A stretch of DNA of 64,000 nucleotides from Aster yellows witches'-broom phytoplasma AYWB (GCF_000012225.1 NC_007716.1:620001-684000), one strand, 5' to 3'; shown: positions 40,096-50,715, counted from the first letter of the stretch. Numbers and translations: made by a program. The notes: generated by a model not told the origin, from the letters alone.

Positions 40096-40824
40096 TCAAA
40101 AATCTTCAAAGAAAGCCTTAGATTTAGGAAACTTATCAGTTTCAAAAATTTCTTTCGGAGTGCCTTTTTCAAGAATTTTACCTTGTTCCATGAAATAAAT
40201 AGTATCAGATACTTTTTGAGCAAATTTCATTTCATGAGTTACAATAATAAGGTTTATTTTTTTCTCTGATAATTTTTGTAAAGTTTGTAATACTTGCAAA
40301 GTAGATTCAGGATCTAGAGCAGAAGTTGGTTCATCTAAAAGAATAACTTCAGGTTTCATACATAAAACTCTAGCAATAGCAACGCGTTGTTTTTGTCCCC
40401 CTGAAAGTGTTTCTACTCTTTGATTAGCAAGAGCTTTTAAATCTAGTTCTTTTAACCGTTCTAAAGCATTTTCTTGAGCTTCTTGTTTAGATAATTTTAA
40501 TACTTTCATCGGAGCTAAACAACAATTTTCTAATACTGTCTTTCCTTCAAATAAATTAAAACTTTGAAACACCATTCCTACTTTAGTTCTTAAATCAGAT
40601 AATTTTACTCCTTTATCTAAGATATTTTTATTATCAATTAAGATTTGTCCAGAATTAGGTTCTTCTAATAGATTAAAACACCTTAATAAAGTAGATTTCC
40701 CTGAACCTGAAAAACCAATAATAGTTACTATTTCTTGTTTTTTAATTTTTAAATTAACATTTTTTAAAATCTCTTTATCGCCAAACTTTTTACAAAGATT
40801 TTTAACTTCAATTAAATATTGCAT
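40096..40824 (-). CDS. glnQ: Polar amino acid ABC transporter ATPase
   Basis: 242 aa. ATPase of the PAAT amino-acid importer family (GlnQ/ArtP/HisP). P-loop [21 protein letters not shown]-loop [19 protein letters not shown], signature [16 protein letters not shown], Walker [17 protein letters not shown] and switch His in [11 protein letters not shown]. It directly follows the fused binding-protein/permease gene (1 bp apart), so the pair forms the whole importer. Which amino acid is carried cannot be told from sequence alone; Gln, Arg and Glu are candidates. RBS AAAAAGGAG. Confidence 0.92.
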   Translation of the reverse strand: MQYLIEVKNLCKKFGDKEILKNVNLKIKKQEIVTIIGFSGSGKSTLLRCFNLLEEPNSGQILIDNKNILDKGVKLSDLRTKVGMVFQSFNLFEGKTVLENCCLAPMKVLKLSKQEAQENALERLKELDLKALANQRVETLSGGQKQRVAIARVLCMKPEVILLDEPTSALDPESTLQVLQTLQKLSEKKINLIIVTHEMKFAQKVSDTIYFMEQGKILEKGTPKEIFETDKFPKSKAFFEDF

Positions 40825-40825
40825 T

Positions 40826-42622
40826 CTAAACTCCTTTTTTTTGTTTTTCTAAATATTTAACAAATAAATTAGCAATCGTAATTAACAATAAATAAATACA
40901 AGCAGTAATAGCATAAGGAATAGCAATACTTCCTGTTTGAACGATTTGAGTTTTGGCTTTCCATGCTACATCTAACAGACCAACCAAACCACCAAAACAA
41001 GCACTATCTTTAATATTTACAATAAATTGTTGTACTACAAAAGGAAGTGATCTTTTAAGTGTTTGGGGAAGAATAACAAAAAAAAATGTTTGTCTTTGAG
41101 TCATTCCTAAAGCTAGAGCAGCTTCTTCTTGTCCTTTATCTAAAAACTTAATATTTTGTAATAAAATACTCGTAATACTAACTGCTGAATTTAATAATAA
41201 CACTATAACACCTGAATACATCGGATTTAATTCAGGATTATAAGCTCTCCAACCAAAATGAACTATAATAATTTGAGCTGCTACTGGAATTGATTTAAAA
41301 ATATAAAGTATTGCATCAAGTAAGTAAAGAAAACTTTGTATTAACCCTAAAATAAAGGGTTTTTGTGTTTGATAATTAGGTTTAATGCTTTTAATCCCCG
41401 TTAAAACAATAGCTAAGATAAAACCTACAATAACTCCATCTAATGCAAGTAATAAAGTAGTTTTTAAAGGTGTTGAATATTCAGACAAAGCAAGAGATAC
41501 TTTTTGATACCACTTTAATCCTTGTTGTTGGCTTAACTCTTTTAAAGATTTTTCTAACCATTTATTAGTTATTTCTTTAAACTTAGATATTTTGTCTTTT
41601 AATTTTTGTATTTTATTAATGGGGCCTTGTTTGTCAGTGGGTTTTGATTGTTCGTTTTTTAATTTTTTGGTTAATTCAATTATACCTTCAACATTTAAAC
41701 CGTCACCTTCTAAAACAAGTCCTTTTTCTTTTAAAACTTCTTTAAAAGCATTATTAATTTGAGTAACTAATTTTGTATTACCTTTTTTAACTGCAATTCC
41801 TAAACCCATAGGAGAAACAGTAAAACGATTATCATAAGATATAATTGATATATGTTTTAATTTATCATTTTGCGAAGCATAATATTTAGTAATATAACTA
41901 TCAGTTACAAAAATATCAGAAGATTGATCTTCAACACTTTTAACACACATAACAGCATCATCAATAGGATTTAATTTGGTAATGTGTGATAAATTTCCTA
42001 AATCTGATCTAATATTTTCAATAACTTTATCAGCCACAGAACCAGTAAGAGTTAAAAATTGAATTTTGTCTTTTGTATCTTGTAATTTACCTTTTATATC
42101 TTCATAATTTACTTCTAATGGCAAATTTCTAAAACGTTCATCATCTGATCTTACTAAAAAACCTGTATTATCTAAAGTATAGGCAATAGAAAAATCAAAG
42201 TTTTCTTTTCTTTTGTTAGTAATGCTAATAGAAGAAATAGCTACATCCACTGAACCATTTTGTACAGCAGCAAACATCCCATCAAAATCAAAAAGACTAA
42301 ATTTACAACCTTCATACTTTTCTTCTTTAGGTAATGCTTTTACTATTTTATCAATTAAATCTATATCAAATCCAGAAATATATTCACCTTGAATAGTTCT
42401 ATGATTTTTACTTGTATCTTTATCAGATTTAATAGTCAAACTATTAGGGGCTGCATCAGCTACCACAGCTACTCTTAAATATTTCTTAGAATTATTAACT
42501 CTTTGAAATAACCCCACACTAAAATGAAGCCATCCCCAAAAAATCATAAAGAAAAATAATGAAATATATTTAGTATATTTTAGATATTCAACAATTTTGT
42601 ATTTTTTTTTCCTTTGAATCAT
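40826..42622 (-). CDS. Amino acid ABC transporter: fused substrate-binding domain and permease
   Basis: 598 aa. After a first membrane helix (about 18-38) comes a type-3 periplasmic-binding-like domain, about residues 45-310. It includes GFDIDLIDKIVKALP, LFDFDGMFAAVQNGSVDVA and the signature ISSISITNKRKENFDFS. A linker precedes an HisM/GlnP-type permease domain (about 380-590). It shows the coupling EAA motif QEEAALALGMTQRQTFFFVI and the following LPQTLKRSLPFVVQQF. Tethering the receptor to the permease, as in GlnP of lactic acid bacteria, suits a cell with no outer wall or periplasm. Upstream gene of a two-gene operon with glnQ. Confidence 0.9.
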   Translation of the reverse strand: MIQRKKKYKIVEYLKYTKYISLFFFMIFWGWLHFSVGLFQRVNNSKKYLRVAVVADAAPNSLTIKSDKDTSKNHRTIQGEYISGFDIDLIDKIVKALPKEEKYEGCKFSLFDFDGMFAAVQNGSVDVAISSISITNKRKENFDFSIAYTLDNTGFLVRSDDERFRNLPLEVNYEDIKGKLQDTKDKIQFLTLTGSVADKVIENIRSDLGNLSHITKLNPIDDAVMCVKSVEDQSSDIFVTDSYITKYYASQNDKLKHISIISYDNRFTVSPMGLGIAVKKGNTKLVTQINNAFKEVLKEKGLVLEGDGLNVEGIIELTKKLKNEQSKPTDKQGPINKIQKLKDKISKFKEITNKWLEKSLKELSQQQGLKWYQKVSLALSEYSTPLKTTLLLALDGVIVGFILAIVLTGIKSIKPNYQTQKPFILGLIQSFLYLLDAILYIFKSIPVAAQIIIVHFGWRAYNPELNPMYSGVIVLLLNSAVSITSILLQNIKFLDKGQEEAALALGMTQRQTFFFVILPQTLKRSLPFVVQQFIVNIKDSACFGGLVGLLDVAWKAKTQIVQTGSIAIPYAITACIYLLLITIANLFVKYLEKQKKGV

Positions 42623-43139
42623 AATATATAATTTTTACCTACACTTTCAATTTTGGTGTTTATAAAAACTATCTATTTGACAAATTTAATTTAAAATACC
42701 ACCAAAAAACAAACATCATTTTTATAATAGATACAATAATTTTAATATACTTATGAATATTAAATATATATTTGGGAGGCATCTTTTTAATTTTCATTTT
42801 TTAACCTTTTATTTGTATATTATAAATATACATAAATTGTAATATGCATCATTTATAAATATTTTTCAAATTACTCTAAAATAATATCAAACTTTTAATA
42901 CTAAGATATTTTTTTTAAAATAATACTTTATTACTTATGATAGCATAAAAACAATTAAAATTAACATTTAATTAATATAAGTATAATTACTTTAATATAA
43001 AAGATTCCAAAAGGCAAGAAATAAATATTGGTTTAATAATTAAAATTTAGTGATTTATGCATTAATTTTTTTATATTTTATATTAAGAATTAATATTTAT
43101 TTTATATTAATATTTATTTCTTATAATTCTTAAATTAAT

Positions 43140-43990
43140 TTATTAAGTACTAACTAAAGTTTTTAAAGCAGGATTTAATTTTTTTTCTAAATATTTACTT
43201 AAAATGTTAAGTAAATTAAATTAAAACTAAGTAAAAAAAACGGAAAGTATTACAAATGGAGTAACTAAATCTGCTGTAACATTCACAGCATCATTTGTAA
43301 CAAATGAAATATCAATTAATGCAATTAATCCGAAGAAAGTACAAGCTTTAATATTAGTAAAAAATTGTGCTACTACTAAATGAACTGTTTTTTTAATGCT
43401 TGAGGGAAAGTAACATAATAGAAAGATTGTTTTTTTATTCAATAATAAAGATTGAGCCGCTTCCACTTGTCTTTTATCTAAAAATTTAAGAGTTTGCATT
43501 AAAAAAACAGCAATATTAGCAGCTGAATTTAATACAATGGAAAATTAATGATGCATGTAAGTTTGATGCATTGTAGGAAACTTAATAAGCCACCATAAAT
43601 ATCTTTAAAACCAAACTAACAAACCTTGAGCAGCAATTGTAACTCCAATGATAAATAAACATAAAAATCTACAAATTTAGAACCTACTTGTTTAACAAGT
43701 TTCACAAAGACATTATTTTTTCTAGAGCATTTTGTGATATTGTAGTTACATTTAGTTCAACAAATTCTCTTTATTGTGCTGCGTTTCTTTTATTTTTTTC
43801 ATTTAATTCTCTTTTGTTGTTTTGAATTTTTTAATTCCATCTTTTGTCTGGTGAATTTTTTTGTGGATTTATTATTTGTTCTCATATTTGAGCATCAGTT
43901 AATTCTGAAATAGATTCTAAATTTTCAATAGTTAGTTTGATAAGTTATTGGGTTAAGATATTTGCATATGTGATAATTTTTTTCGATAAT
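43140..43990 (-). pseudogene. Decayed second copy of the amino-acid permease gene
   Basis: Minus-strand fragments line up with the permease domain of the gene at 40826-42622. The clearest runs from 43499 to 43227: KFLDKRQVEAAQSLLLNKKT, then LLCYFPSSIKKTVHLVVAQF and TNIKACTFFGLIALID, against KFLDKGQEEAALALGMTQRQ in the intact protein. Just upstream, one frame over, NSAANIAVFLM corresponds to NSAVSITSILL. Multiple frameshifts follow up to about 43990. This was probably a tandem gene duplication that was later lost. Confidence 0.75.
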
Positions 43991-44641
43991 AACTAAAAAC
44001 ATTAATACTATAAAAATATATTTGTTGTGAGTCATTAAAGTAGGTTTATGGTTTATAGATGCAAATTCCATTTACTTATTTAATTTTCATCCCGCTTTTT
44101 TTCTTGGATTTGATTTGGGTGAGTTTTTTTATAGTTTTTGAGAGTTTAGATTTGGGGTGTGCTAATAGCTATTTGAAAAAATTTTATTATTTAGTATTTG
44201 TGATTTGTTCCGTTTTTTTAATTTATTTTAATATTTAGCATTCGTAAAAAAATAATTTTAATTTAATTTTATATGGGGGTTTTTATTTTTTTTACTTAAC
44301 TAGATAGTGTAAAAATAAAATATTTAAAAATATTTATTTAGTTTGAAAAGAAATGAAATTATCTTCTTAATTTTTAGTTTTAAAGAGGAATTTTTAAATC
44401 AAAAAATGTCCAAAAAATGGAAAGTTGCAGCCTTCGTATAACTCCACACTAAAATAAAAATCTTAGTAATTTTTTAATTTGTCTGTGAAATTTTAAAAAA
44501 TTAACAGGCACCTTTACACTTCTTTAAAAATTATTTTTTAAAGGGTATTAATATTTTATAATTTAAAAATTAATAAAAATCCTAATATTATTTGAAAAAA
44601 TAATCTTGTTGAATCATCATTTTCTGTTAAAATGATAATTG
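43991..44641. other. Gene-free region, possible IS remnant ends
   Basis: About 650 bp with no coding sense. The part at 44255-44330 (TTTAATTTAATTTTATATGG then CTTAACTAGATAGTGTAAA) resembles 55425-55490 next to a decayed IS3 copy. It is likely a solitary element end. Confidence 0.35.
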
Positions 44642-44738
44642 TATTGACAGCGACATTAATCAACAAGTATTAATTTTTACACATAAAAAATGTTTAAAAT
44701 AATTAATGACTCTATTTATGTTTTCGTCGCTGTCAATA
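44642..44738. repeat. 97-bp element with perfect 13-bp terminal inverted repeats
   Basis: TATTGACAGCGAC (44642-44654) and its exact complement GTCGCTGTCAATA (44726-44738) bound a 71-bp AT-rich centre. The GC-rich ends stand out strongly here. It could be a MITE-like element, a large stem-loop in a leader, or an operator pair. It lies about 260 bp upstream of the DUF2963 gene at 45002. Confidence 0.6.
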
Positions 44739-45001
44739 TATATAGTTTTTTTATCTAAATGTATATATTTGATTCAAAAATATAATCATTTATTTCACAA
44801 ACAAACGACTATGTCAAGATTATTATATCATTCATAAAAAAAACTTTCAATAAAATAATTTTTACTCAAAATGTTGATTTTTATTTTGGCAATATATTAA
44901 ATATTTTATTTATAATTCAAATATATTTTTTTTAAATTAAACAATTTTTAAACTAATTTTAAAAAAATGATAAATCTTTATTAAAAACAGAAAGTAAAAA
45001 A

Positions 45002-45757
45002 ATGACAAAAAGTAATTCTCATAAATCAAAAATTATTTTTATTATTTCAGGTTTAGTTATTTCAATAGCTGTTATTTTTATTTTATTTATTTTTATGTTG
45101 TCTTTAAATCAACAAAATCAAACTGAAGAAGAAATAGTTCAACCTCAACATAGAGTTGAACTTCAAAAGCATTTAAAACGAGATAATGATATTATTCCTA
45201 AAAATAAAAATGAAGTTGTTAGAACAAAATCAACAAAAAATATTGTTTATAAACTTGATGGAAAAACAAAAAAATATATTGAAGAATATGATCCTAAAAC
45301 AAATGCATTAATTAAAATAATATATTTTAATTTTAATGGAGAACAAATATCTAAAATTCAAGATTTAGATCCACAAGGTAATTTAATTAAACAAACAGTT
45401 TATCACGAAAATAGCCCAAATATATATAATATTCAATATTATGAACCTCAAACTAAAAATTATTTCAAAATAGAATATTTTGAAGTTGACGGTAAAACAA
45501 TATCTTCTACTGCTGAATATAACCCCCAAAAGAATAATAATTTATTAAAACAAACTTTTTATTTCTCTGATGGTAAAATAAGAGCTATATACATTTTTGA
45601 CCCCATAACACAAAATTTAATTAAAACAACATTTTATCAACCTGATGGTAGAACAATACATTATATCAACGAATTTAATGCCATAACAAGAAAAAGAATT
45701 AAGCAAACTAATTATAAATTAGATGGAACTATTGATACAATAAAAAATTTTAATTAA
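45002..45757 (+). CDS. DUF2963 repeat protein with N-terminal membrane anchor
   Basis: 251 aa. A single membrane helix (IIFIISGLVISIAVIFILFI, about 10-30) is followed by a charged linker. From about residue 78, six to seven copies of a repeat of about 25 residues follow: YKLDGKTKKYIEEYDPKTN, YFNFNGEQISKIQDLDPQG, YFEVDGKTISSTAEYNPQ, FYFSDGKIRAIYIFDPITQN, FYQPDGRTIHYINEFNAIT, YKLDGTIDTIKNFN. These are the DUF2963 signature of phytoplasmas, with a Gly-Lys turn and a Tyr/Phe-Asp/Glu end. The repeat region would face outward or the anchor may be a signal peptide. RBS is weak (AGAAAG). A hairpin at 45769-45796 follows. Its relative at 17072-17908 lies in the PMU block. Confidence 0.85.
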   Translation: MTKSNSHKSKIIFIISGLVISIAVIFILFIFMLSLNQQNQTEEEIVQPQHRVELQKHLKRDNDIIPKNKNEVVRTKSTKNIVYKLDGKTKKYIEEYDPKTNALIKIIYFNFNGEQISKIQDLDPQGNLIKQTVYHENSPNIYNIQYYEPQTKNYFKIEYFEVDGKTISSTAEYNPQKNNNLLKQTFYFSDGKIRAIYIFDPITQNLIKTTFYQPDGRTIHYINEFNAITRKRIKQTNYKLDGTIDTIKNFN

Positions 45758-45768
45758 ATATAAAAAAA

Positions 45769-45796
45769 ATAACTCCCTATTATTTTAGGGAGTTAT
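45769..45796. terminator. Hairpin terminator, stronger on the minus strand
   Basis: ATAACTCCCTA (45769-45779) pairs perfectly with TAGGGAGTTAT (45786-45796). The plus-strand side lacks a U-tract (ACAATAAA follows). On the minus strand the stem is followed by a run of eight T. It may be bidirectional, or may originally have served a minus-strand gene. Confidence 0.65.
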
Positions 45797-45851
45797 ACAA
45801 TAAATAAAAAATAAAATATCAAAAAAAACTAAAAGCTAAACTAAGTATCAA

Positions 45852-46060
45852 TACGTCCCTTGTGTTGTTTTTAGAAAACAAACTGAAAACATGGATAAAT
45901 ATTTACATAAAGGTTCAAAAGTATATGTATAAGGCACCCTATCATTCCAAAAATATACTAACCAACGAAGGTCAAAAAACGAACCACCACCAAAGTAATT
46001 ATTCAAAACATCATCTTTTTAGACAACAAACCCAAATAATATTTACACAATTAAGTCCCT
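45852..46060 (+). pseudogene. ssb (single-strand DNA-binding protein) relic
   Basis: The plus strand from about 45852 encodes VPCVVFRKQTENMDKYLHKG, then SKVYV, stop (TAA), GTLSFQKYTNQRRSKNEPPP. This matches the middle of bacterial SSB (the FRKQAENxxxYLxKGSxVxVEG region). The 5' half is missing and a stop plus a frameshift break the rest. PMUs carry ssb genes, so this is probably a PMU remnant. Confidence 0.7.
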
Positions 46061-46076
46061 TTAGGGACTTTTTTTA
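46053..46076 (+). terminator. Intrinsic terminator after the ssb relic
   Basis: AAGTCCCT (46053-46060) pairs with AGGGACTT (46063-46070), a 2-nt loop or slightly wider, and T6 follows. It outlived the gene it served. Confidence 0.75.
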
Positions 46077-46138
46077 TACCCAAATTCAAAATAAAATTTA
46101 ACAAAATTAAGGAGTAAGTAAATGAACTTAAAACCTAA

Positions 46139-47210
46139 AAAAATCTTTTTCTTATTACTTATATTATAGCATTAATAATTTCAATAATTTAAAGTTTTTT
46201 TTAAGTTTTTGTAATTTATAAATAATTTTATTTATTTTTTTCCAACAACAAAAGCCGTCCAATAATTAGACAGCAAAAATTAATTAAAAATATTTAATTT
46301 AAACTAATTTAATAAAATTAAGGAGAAAGTTGAAAACTTTGAATATAATTATTTTCAAGATATCTATACCAATATTGACATTCAACTTTATTTAATATTT
46401 TAATATCTTTTTTTTCATAATCTTTTTTAAGTTTTAATTTAAGTTTTTGTAATTTAAAATATTTTTTAAAATTCTTATTAAGAAAATAATTTTTTGGTTG
46501 AATCTAGATAAATTTAAACTAAAAATAATTAGAATTTTTAACTTGATTTGGGGTCATATAAGATTTAAACAATAAAGTTAAATTATGTGGAATTTTAATA
46601 TTTCTTCCATTAATTATTTTTTTAATATTCCATTCAAATATATTAGAAAAATTAAAATTAACCATTGGAAATGAACTTAATTCTATTTCTTTAATTATAT
46701 CATAAGGAAATAATGCCAAAAAGATTCTTTAGGACAAGAAAAACATGTACGAGAAAATCCAAACAAATGACGACTATAAAAATCAATTCCTTTATTAGAA
46801 TTTGATTCAATTTGTTTATCATTTTTAGAAACATATTTACTAACATATGAAACAACTTTATTAACATAATTTTTTTTATCAAAAGTGCCTTTATAAAAAA
46901 ATTTACATTTACTAATTTCAATTTTTTCAAATAAAAGATTTGTTTTTGATGGTCTAAAAATTTGAACGTTTTGACTAATTGGATTTAAATGTTTATAATG
47001 TTTTATATTATTTTTATTCATAACAGATGCATAAGCATTAGCCCAAAGCAAAGCAATTTTTAACACATTTAACATTCTTTTTCTCATAATAATTTTGAGG
47101 TATTTTAATATTACCTTTTTCATCTATTTTATGCATTAAATAATCATCATAAAAAATACTCTTATTTCCTTTAATAGGTCGGTTTTTCAAACCCAAAGCA
47201 TAATTTTCCT
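46139..47210. repeat. Direct repeat R1, left copy (contains decayed Rep-like gene)
   Basis: This stretch is repeated in the same orientation, with few differences, at about 49664-50715. Shared markers include CAACAACAAAAGCCGTCCAA, TAATTAGACAGCAAAA and the whole decayed minus-strand gene. Small indels separate the copies (for example AGATTTG near 46938 absent from the second copy), so the duplication is not brand new. The two copies enclose 47.2-49.7 kb. Confidence 0.85.
46345..47210 (-). pseudogene. Decayed replication-initiator-like gene, copy 1
   Basis: Minus-strand pieces give a protein of about 270 aa when joined. An N-terminal part reads KGNIKIPQNYYEKKNVKCVK in copy 2 or ALLWANAYASVMNKNNIKHY here. 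It is followed by KCKFFYKGTFDKKNYVNKVV, SYVSKYVSKNDKQ and HLFGFSRTCFSCPKES. After a frameshift at about 46719 comes ALFPYDIIKEIELSSFPMVN. SYVSKYVSK followed by a FYSRHLFGFSR block recalls the Tyr-x-x-Lys-Tyr catalytic helix and downstream motif of rolling-circle Rep proteins of microviruses (the family of Spiroplasma phage SpV4). That similarity is a reading by eye. A hairpin ending in T4 (about 46250-46280, minus strand) may be its old terminator. Confidence 0.45.
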
Positions 47211-47860
47211 AATAAAAAACTTCAAACCTTAGAACAACAAAGAACAAATTATTATTTTAAAAACTAGAACAAATAAAAAACATCGCAAGAAAAATTATTA
47301 TATCAAATAAAACAACAAAAAAACATAAAGTAGCTATTTGACAATCTAAAAAAAGAAAAAAGATTGTTAAAAACTCAAAACAATGAAGATAACAACCACA
47401 CACCGATCAGAAATGACAATGAAAATGACTAATTCAAATTTTACTATTGATTTTGTATCTGGAAAGTTATTTGTTGTTGGTTTATGTTTTATATTTAAAT
47501 ATCTCTTTTTCAGTTTCCTTCGACTATTCAATCCCAACGATAATAACCCAATTAAAAAGAAAATGAAACCCCAAACTCAAATAATCAAAAAAAAGATTTA
47601 AAAAAAGATATCGATTAAAAAAATCCCAAACAAACAAGAATATAACGAAAATATCACATTAGAAACTTTAATAAATCAAGAAAATTATCAAAATTATCAA
47701 TAATTTATTTATTACCAAAAAAAATCAAACCTTACAAGAAGTAATGACTTTGAATGACGCTAATAAAAATATTATTAAAGACTAAATGATTCAAAACAAA
47801 GGCAATACTGAAGAATTTTAAAAATTAAAAAGTTAAGTGTGTTAAAATAGTGATGTATTA
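47211..47860 (+). pseudogene. Plus-strand PMU-type coding debris
   Basis: Between the left R1 copy and the next relic. Plus-strand fragments such as LEQQRTNYYFKN and a run of short Lys/Gln-rich frames suggest a lost hydrophilic protein. None has a start with RBS or runs beyond about 70 codons. I cannot assign them. Confidence 0.35.
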
Positions 47861-47869
47861 AAAAGGAAA

Positions 47870-48540
47870 GGAATCTATAATCAAAATTAAAAAAATAATC
47901 AAATAGTTTTTTATTATTTTAGGGATAATTCTTTTTTTATTATCAGTTGGATTGTTTTAATTGAAATGGAAATCATTAAATTACCGAAAGAAAAATCCCT
48001 ATTTTAAAAGAAATCAAATCTGATATAAAAGGCGAATAAGAAGAAATTAATTATAAAGTAAGAAATCAACGAATAATTAAAATTCATTACATATTTGATT
48101 GCTTTAATGGCATCGGTTATTATCAACAACAAACTCAAACCAAAAAGGGCGGTTTTAATGATATTTTAACCATTTAACACAGACTCCAAACCCAAAAAAG
48201 AACATTCTAACTTAGTTTTTTTAAATCAAAGATCGTCATCCTTTCAGTCGTTGGAATAAAAGATCTTGATACTTATAACCATACCACTTTTAACGGATTT
48301 GATGTTGATTCTTTCGATGCTTAAGATGATATTTTTATTTAGATAAATATGTAAAATTCGAAAAATAACAACAATGACGATTAAAGACTATTGCCTTGGC
48401 GGTTGTTTCGTTGAAAATGATAACTTCGCATTAACCTTTTTCCATCTCCACCTTAACCCCGTCCGCAATACTTTATCTCTTTAACAAGTTAAACACAAAT
48501 ATGATAAATCCCAAGAAACCAAAAAATAATAAAAGAAATA
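47870..48540 (+). pseudogene. Decayed gene for a membrane-anchored PMU protein
   Basis: RBS-like AAGGAAAGGA at about 47862-47872 is followed by a hydrophobic start (FFIILGIILFLLSVGLF, then a stop). Then in order come ERKIPILKEIKSDIKGE, YKVRNQRIIKIHYIFDCFNG, IGYYQQQTQTKKGGFNDIL, GIKDLDTYNHTTFNGFDVDS and DYCLGGCFVENDNFALTFFH. Several stops and frameshifts separate them. The plan (membrane helix plus long hydrophilic domain) is clear, the function is not. Confidence 0.5.
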
Positions 48541-48552
48541 TTATATCACTAG

Positions 48553-48581
48553 TTGCAAAATTTTAATAACTCCAATATGTT
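48553..48581 (+). promoter_or_regulatory. Candidate promoter of the SVM-type effector gene
   Basis: TTGCAA (48553-48558), 17 bp, then TATGTT (48576-48581); about 33 bp before the ATG at 48615. The -10 differs from consensus at two positions. It lies at the end of the upstream relic. Confidence 0.4.
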
Positions 48582-48614
48582 AAAAATTAAAGGAATAAAA
48601 GGAGATTTAATATA

Positions 48615-48893
48615 ATGTTTAAATTTAAAAACAATTTATTATTATTGAATATATTTTTATTTATTTTATTAGGATTATTTTTAATTACTAATAATCATCA
48701 AGTTATGGCGACGCCTTATAATGTTCCTTTAAAAACAATTTATCAAATTCAAAACAACCATATTAAAGAAAATAAAAATAAACCAATAAAAATTAGTTAC
48801 TATATTAATGATAAAAAATTATCATTAGAAGATATGGCAAAAAAAATAAATATAATTAATAATTTAAACAAAAAACCTATTAGTAGGTTATAA
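48615..48893 (+). CDS. Secreted protein with SVM-type signal peptide (candidate effector)
   Basis: 92 aa. Residues 1-32 match the sequence-variable mosaic (SVM) signal of phytoplasma effectors such as SAP54/PHYL1, SAP11 and TENGU: MFKFKNNLLLLNIF, then FLILLG-like leucine core and LFLITNNHQVMA, with cleavage expected after VMA. The mature part is only about 60 residues, starting TPYNVPLKTIYQIQNNH, then KPIKISYYINDKKLSLEDMA and ending KKPISRL. It is basic, has no membrane helix, and is small enough to diffuse in plant tissue. I do not recognise the mature domain. RBS AAAGGAG lies 10 nt before the ATG. It sits between PMU relics and between two direct copies of R1, while remaining open and well spelled. 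That suggests selection. Confidence 0.85.
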   Translation: MFKFKNNLLLLNIFLFILLGLFLITNNHQVMATPYNVPLKTIYQIQNNHIKENKNKPIKISYYINDKKLSLEDMAKKINIINNLNKKPISRL

Positions 48894-48954
48894 CAAAAAA
48901 ATAAAAATAAATTGAATTCAACAAAATAGATGTTATATTTTATTGTTAAGAATA

Positions 48955-49632
48955 AGGTCCCCAAATTGTCTCTTTACATCCTGATTTTTTTGACAAAGAT
49001 AATCTCAGGCAAAACAAAAAAATCCAAGAAGAATATTACCACTTATCGGAAACTTTTAAAGGGCTCAACCAATTAACAAAAGGATTCAAAAAAGTCCAAA
49101 TCATAACTATTAGGGGAGATTGGATTAGATAAAGCAACTTTGGTCTATAACTTCATTTTATATATAGCCAAAACCAAAAAACCAAGAAATTTCTCATTAT
49201 CCTCATATTTTGGTATTTTCTTATGAAATGACCTTAGAAGAAAATTTAAATCGTTTATTATCCCACCAAACTCAAATTCCCTTGAATGTTATTTTAGATA
49301 AAAAATTGGAGGACTTAAGCATCACGCAAAACACCTACAAGGAAAGGATAAAAACAACAAAACAATTTTTTTTACCAACATAAATTTATCATTTAATTAT
49401 GATAAAAGCAAAAATATTAATTATGTAATTTATTTAGTTTATAGCCTTCATTTAAAACAAAAAAAGCCGAAATTATCGTCATTGACCACATTCAAATAAC
49501 CAAAACCAACAACCATTTAGAAAATGACCGTCTAGCCATTAACGAAATCATGACTAAATTAAAAAAAAATAGCCATTGAATTAAACATTGTTATTATCAT
49601 TTTATCTCAATTTTCAAGGGATTTTTTGTAGG
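48955..49632 (+). pseudogene. Decayed dnaB copy (plus strand)
   Basis: Collinear with the 19474-20969 dnaB but full of lesions. Fragments are LHPDFFDKDNLRQNKKIQEE, YYHLSETFKGLNQLTKGFKK, the ruined P-loop region (GDWIR instead of GYTGLGKTT), FSYEMTLEENLNRLLSHQTQ, AEIIVIDHIQITKT, NHLENDRLAINEIMTKLKK and IILSQFSRD. At least four frameshifts and several stops. It lies just after the effector gene and in the same direction. Confidence 0.85.
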
Positions 49633-49663
49633 CGATTACTGAGTTTTTTAAAATATTGTTTCT

Positions 49664-50715
49664 TTTTAAAAAAATCTTTTTATTATTGCTTATATTATAA
49701 CATTAATAATTTCAATAATTTAAAGTTTTTGTAATTTATAAATAATTTTATTTATTTTTTTCCAACAACAAAAGCCGTCCAATAATTAGACAGCAAAATT
49801 AATTAAAAATATTTAATTTAAACTAATTTAATCAAATTAAATTAAGGAGAAAGTTGAAAACTTTAAATATAATTATTTTCAAGATATCTATACCAATATT
49901 GACATTCAACTTTATTTAATATTTTAATATCTTTTTTTTAATAATCTTTTTTAAGTTTTAATTTAAGTTTTTGTAATTTAAAATATTTTTTAAAATCCTT
50001 ATTAAGAAAATAATTTTTTGGTTGAATGCTAGATAAATTTAAACTAAAATAATTAGAATTTTGAGTTTGGTTTGGAGTCATATAAGATTTAAACAATAAA
50101 GTTAAATTATGTGGAATTTTAATATTTATTCCATTAATTATTTGTTTAATATTCCATTCAAATATATTAGAAAAATCAAAATTAACCATCGGAAATGAAC
50201 TTAATTCTATTTCTTTAATTATATCATAAGGAAATAATGCCAAAAAGATTCTTTAGGACAAGAAAAGCATGTAAGAGAAAATCCAAACAAATGACGACTA
50301 TAAAAATCAATTCCTTTATTAGAATTTGATTCATTTTGTTTATCATTTTTAAAAACATATTTACTAACATATGAAACAACTTTATTAACATAATCTTTTT
50401 TATCAAAAGTGCCTTTATAAAAAACTTTACATTTACTAATTTTAATTTTTTCAAATGATGGTCTAAAAATTTGAACGTTTTAACTAATTGGATTTAAATG
50501 TTTATAATGTTTTATATTATTTTTATTCATAACAGATGCATAAGCATTAGCCCAAAGCAAAGCAATTTTTAACACATTTAACATTCTTTTTCTCATAATA
50601 ATTTTGAGGTATTTTAATATTACCTTTTTCATCTATTTTATGCATTAAATAATCATCATAAAAAATACTCTTATTTCCTTTAATAGGTCGGTTTTTTAAA
50701 CCCCAAAGCATAATC
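49664..50715. repeat. Direct repeat R1, right copy
   Basis: Same orientation and nearly the same sequence as 46139-47210. At its left end it adjoins the dnaB relic, and at its right end the PMU ORF relic at 50815. See the left copy for markers. Confidence 0.85.

Noticed and set aside
46519-46719. Short intact minus-strand gene (66 codons starting ALFPYD)
   Set aside because: It is the 3' frame of the frameshifted Rep-like relic, with the same break in the second copy; no RBS of its own.
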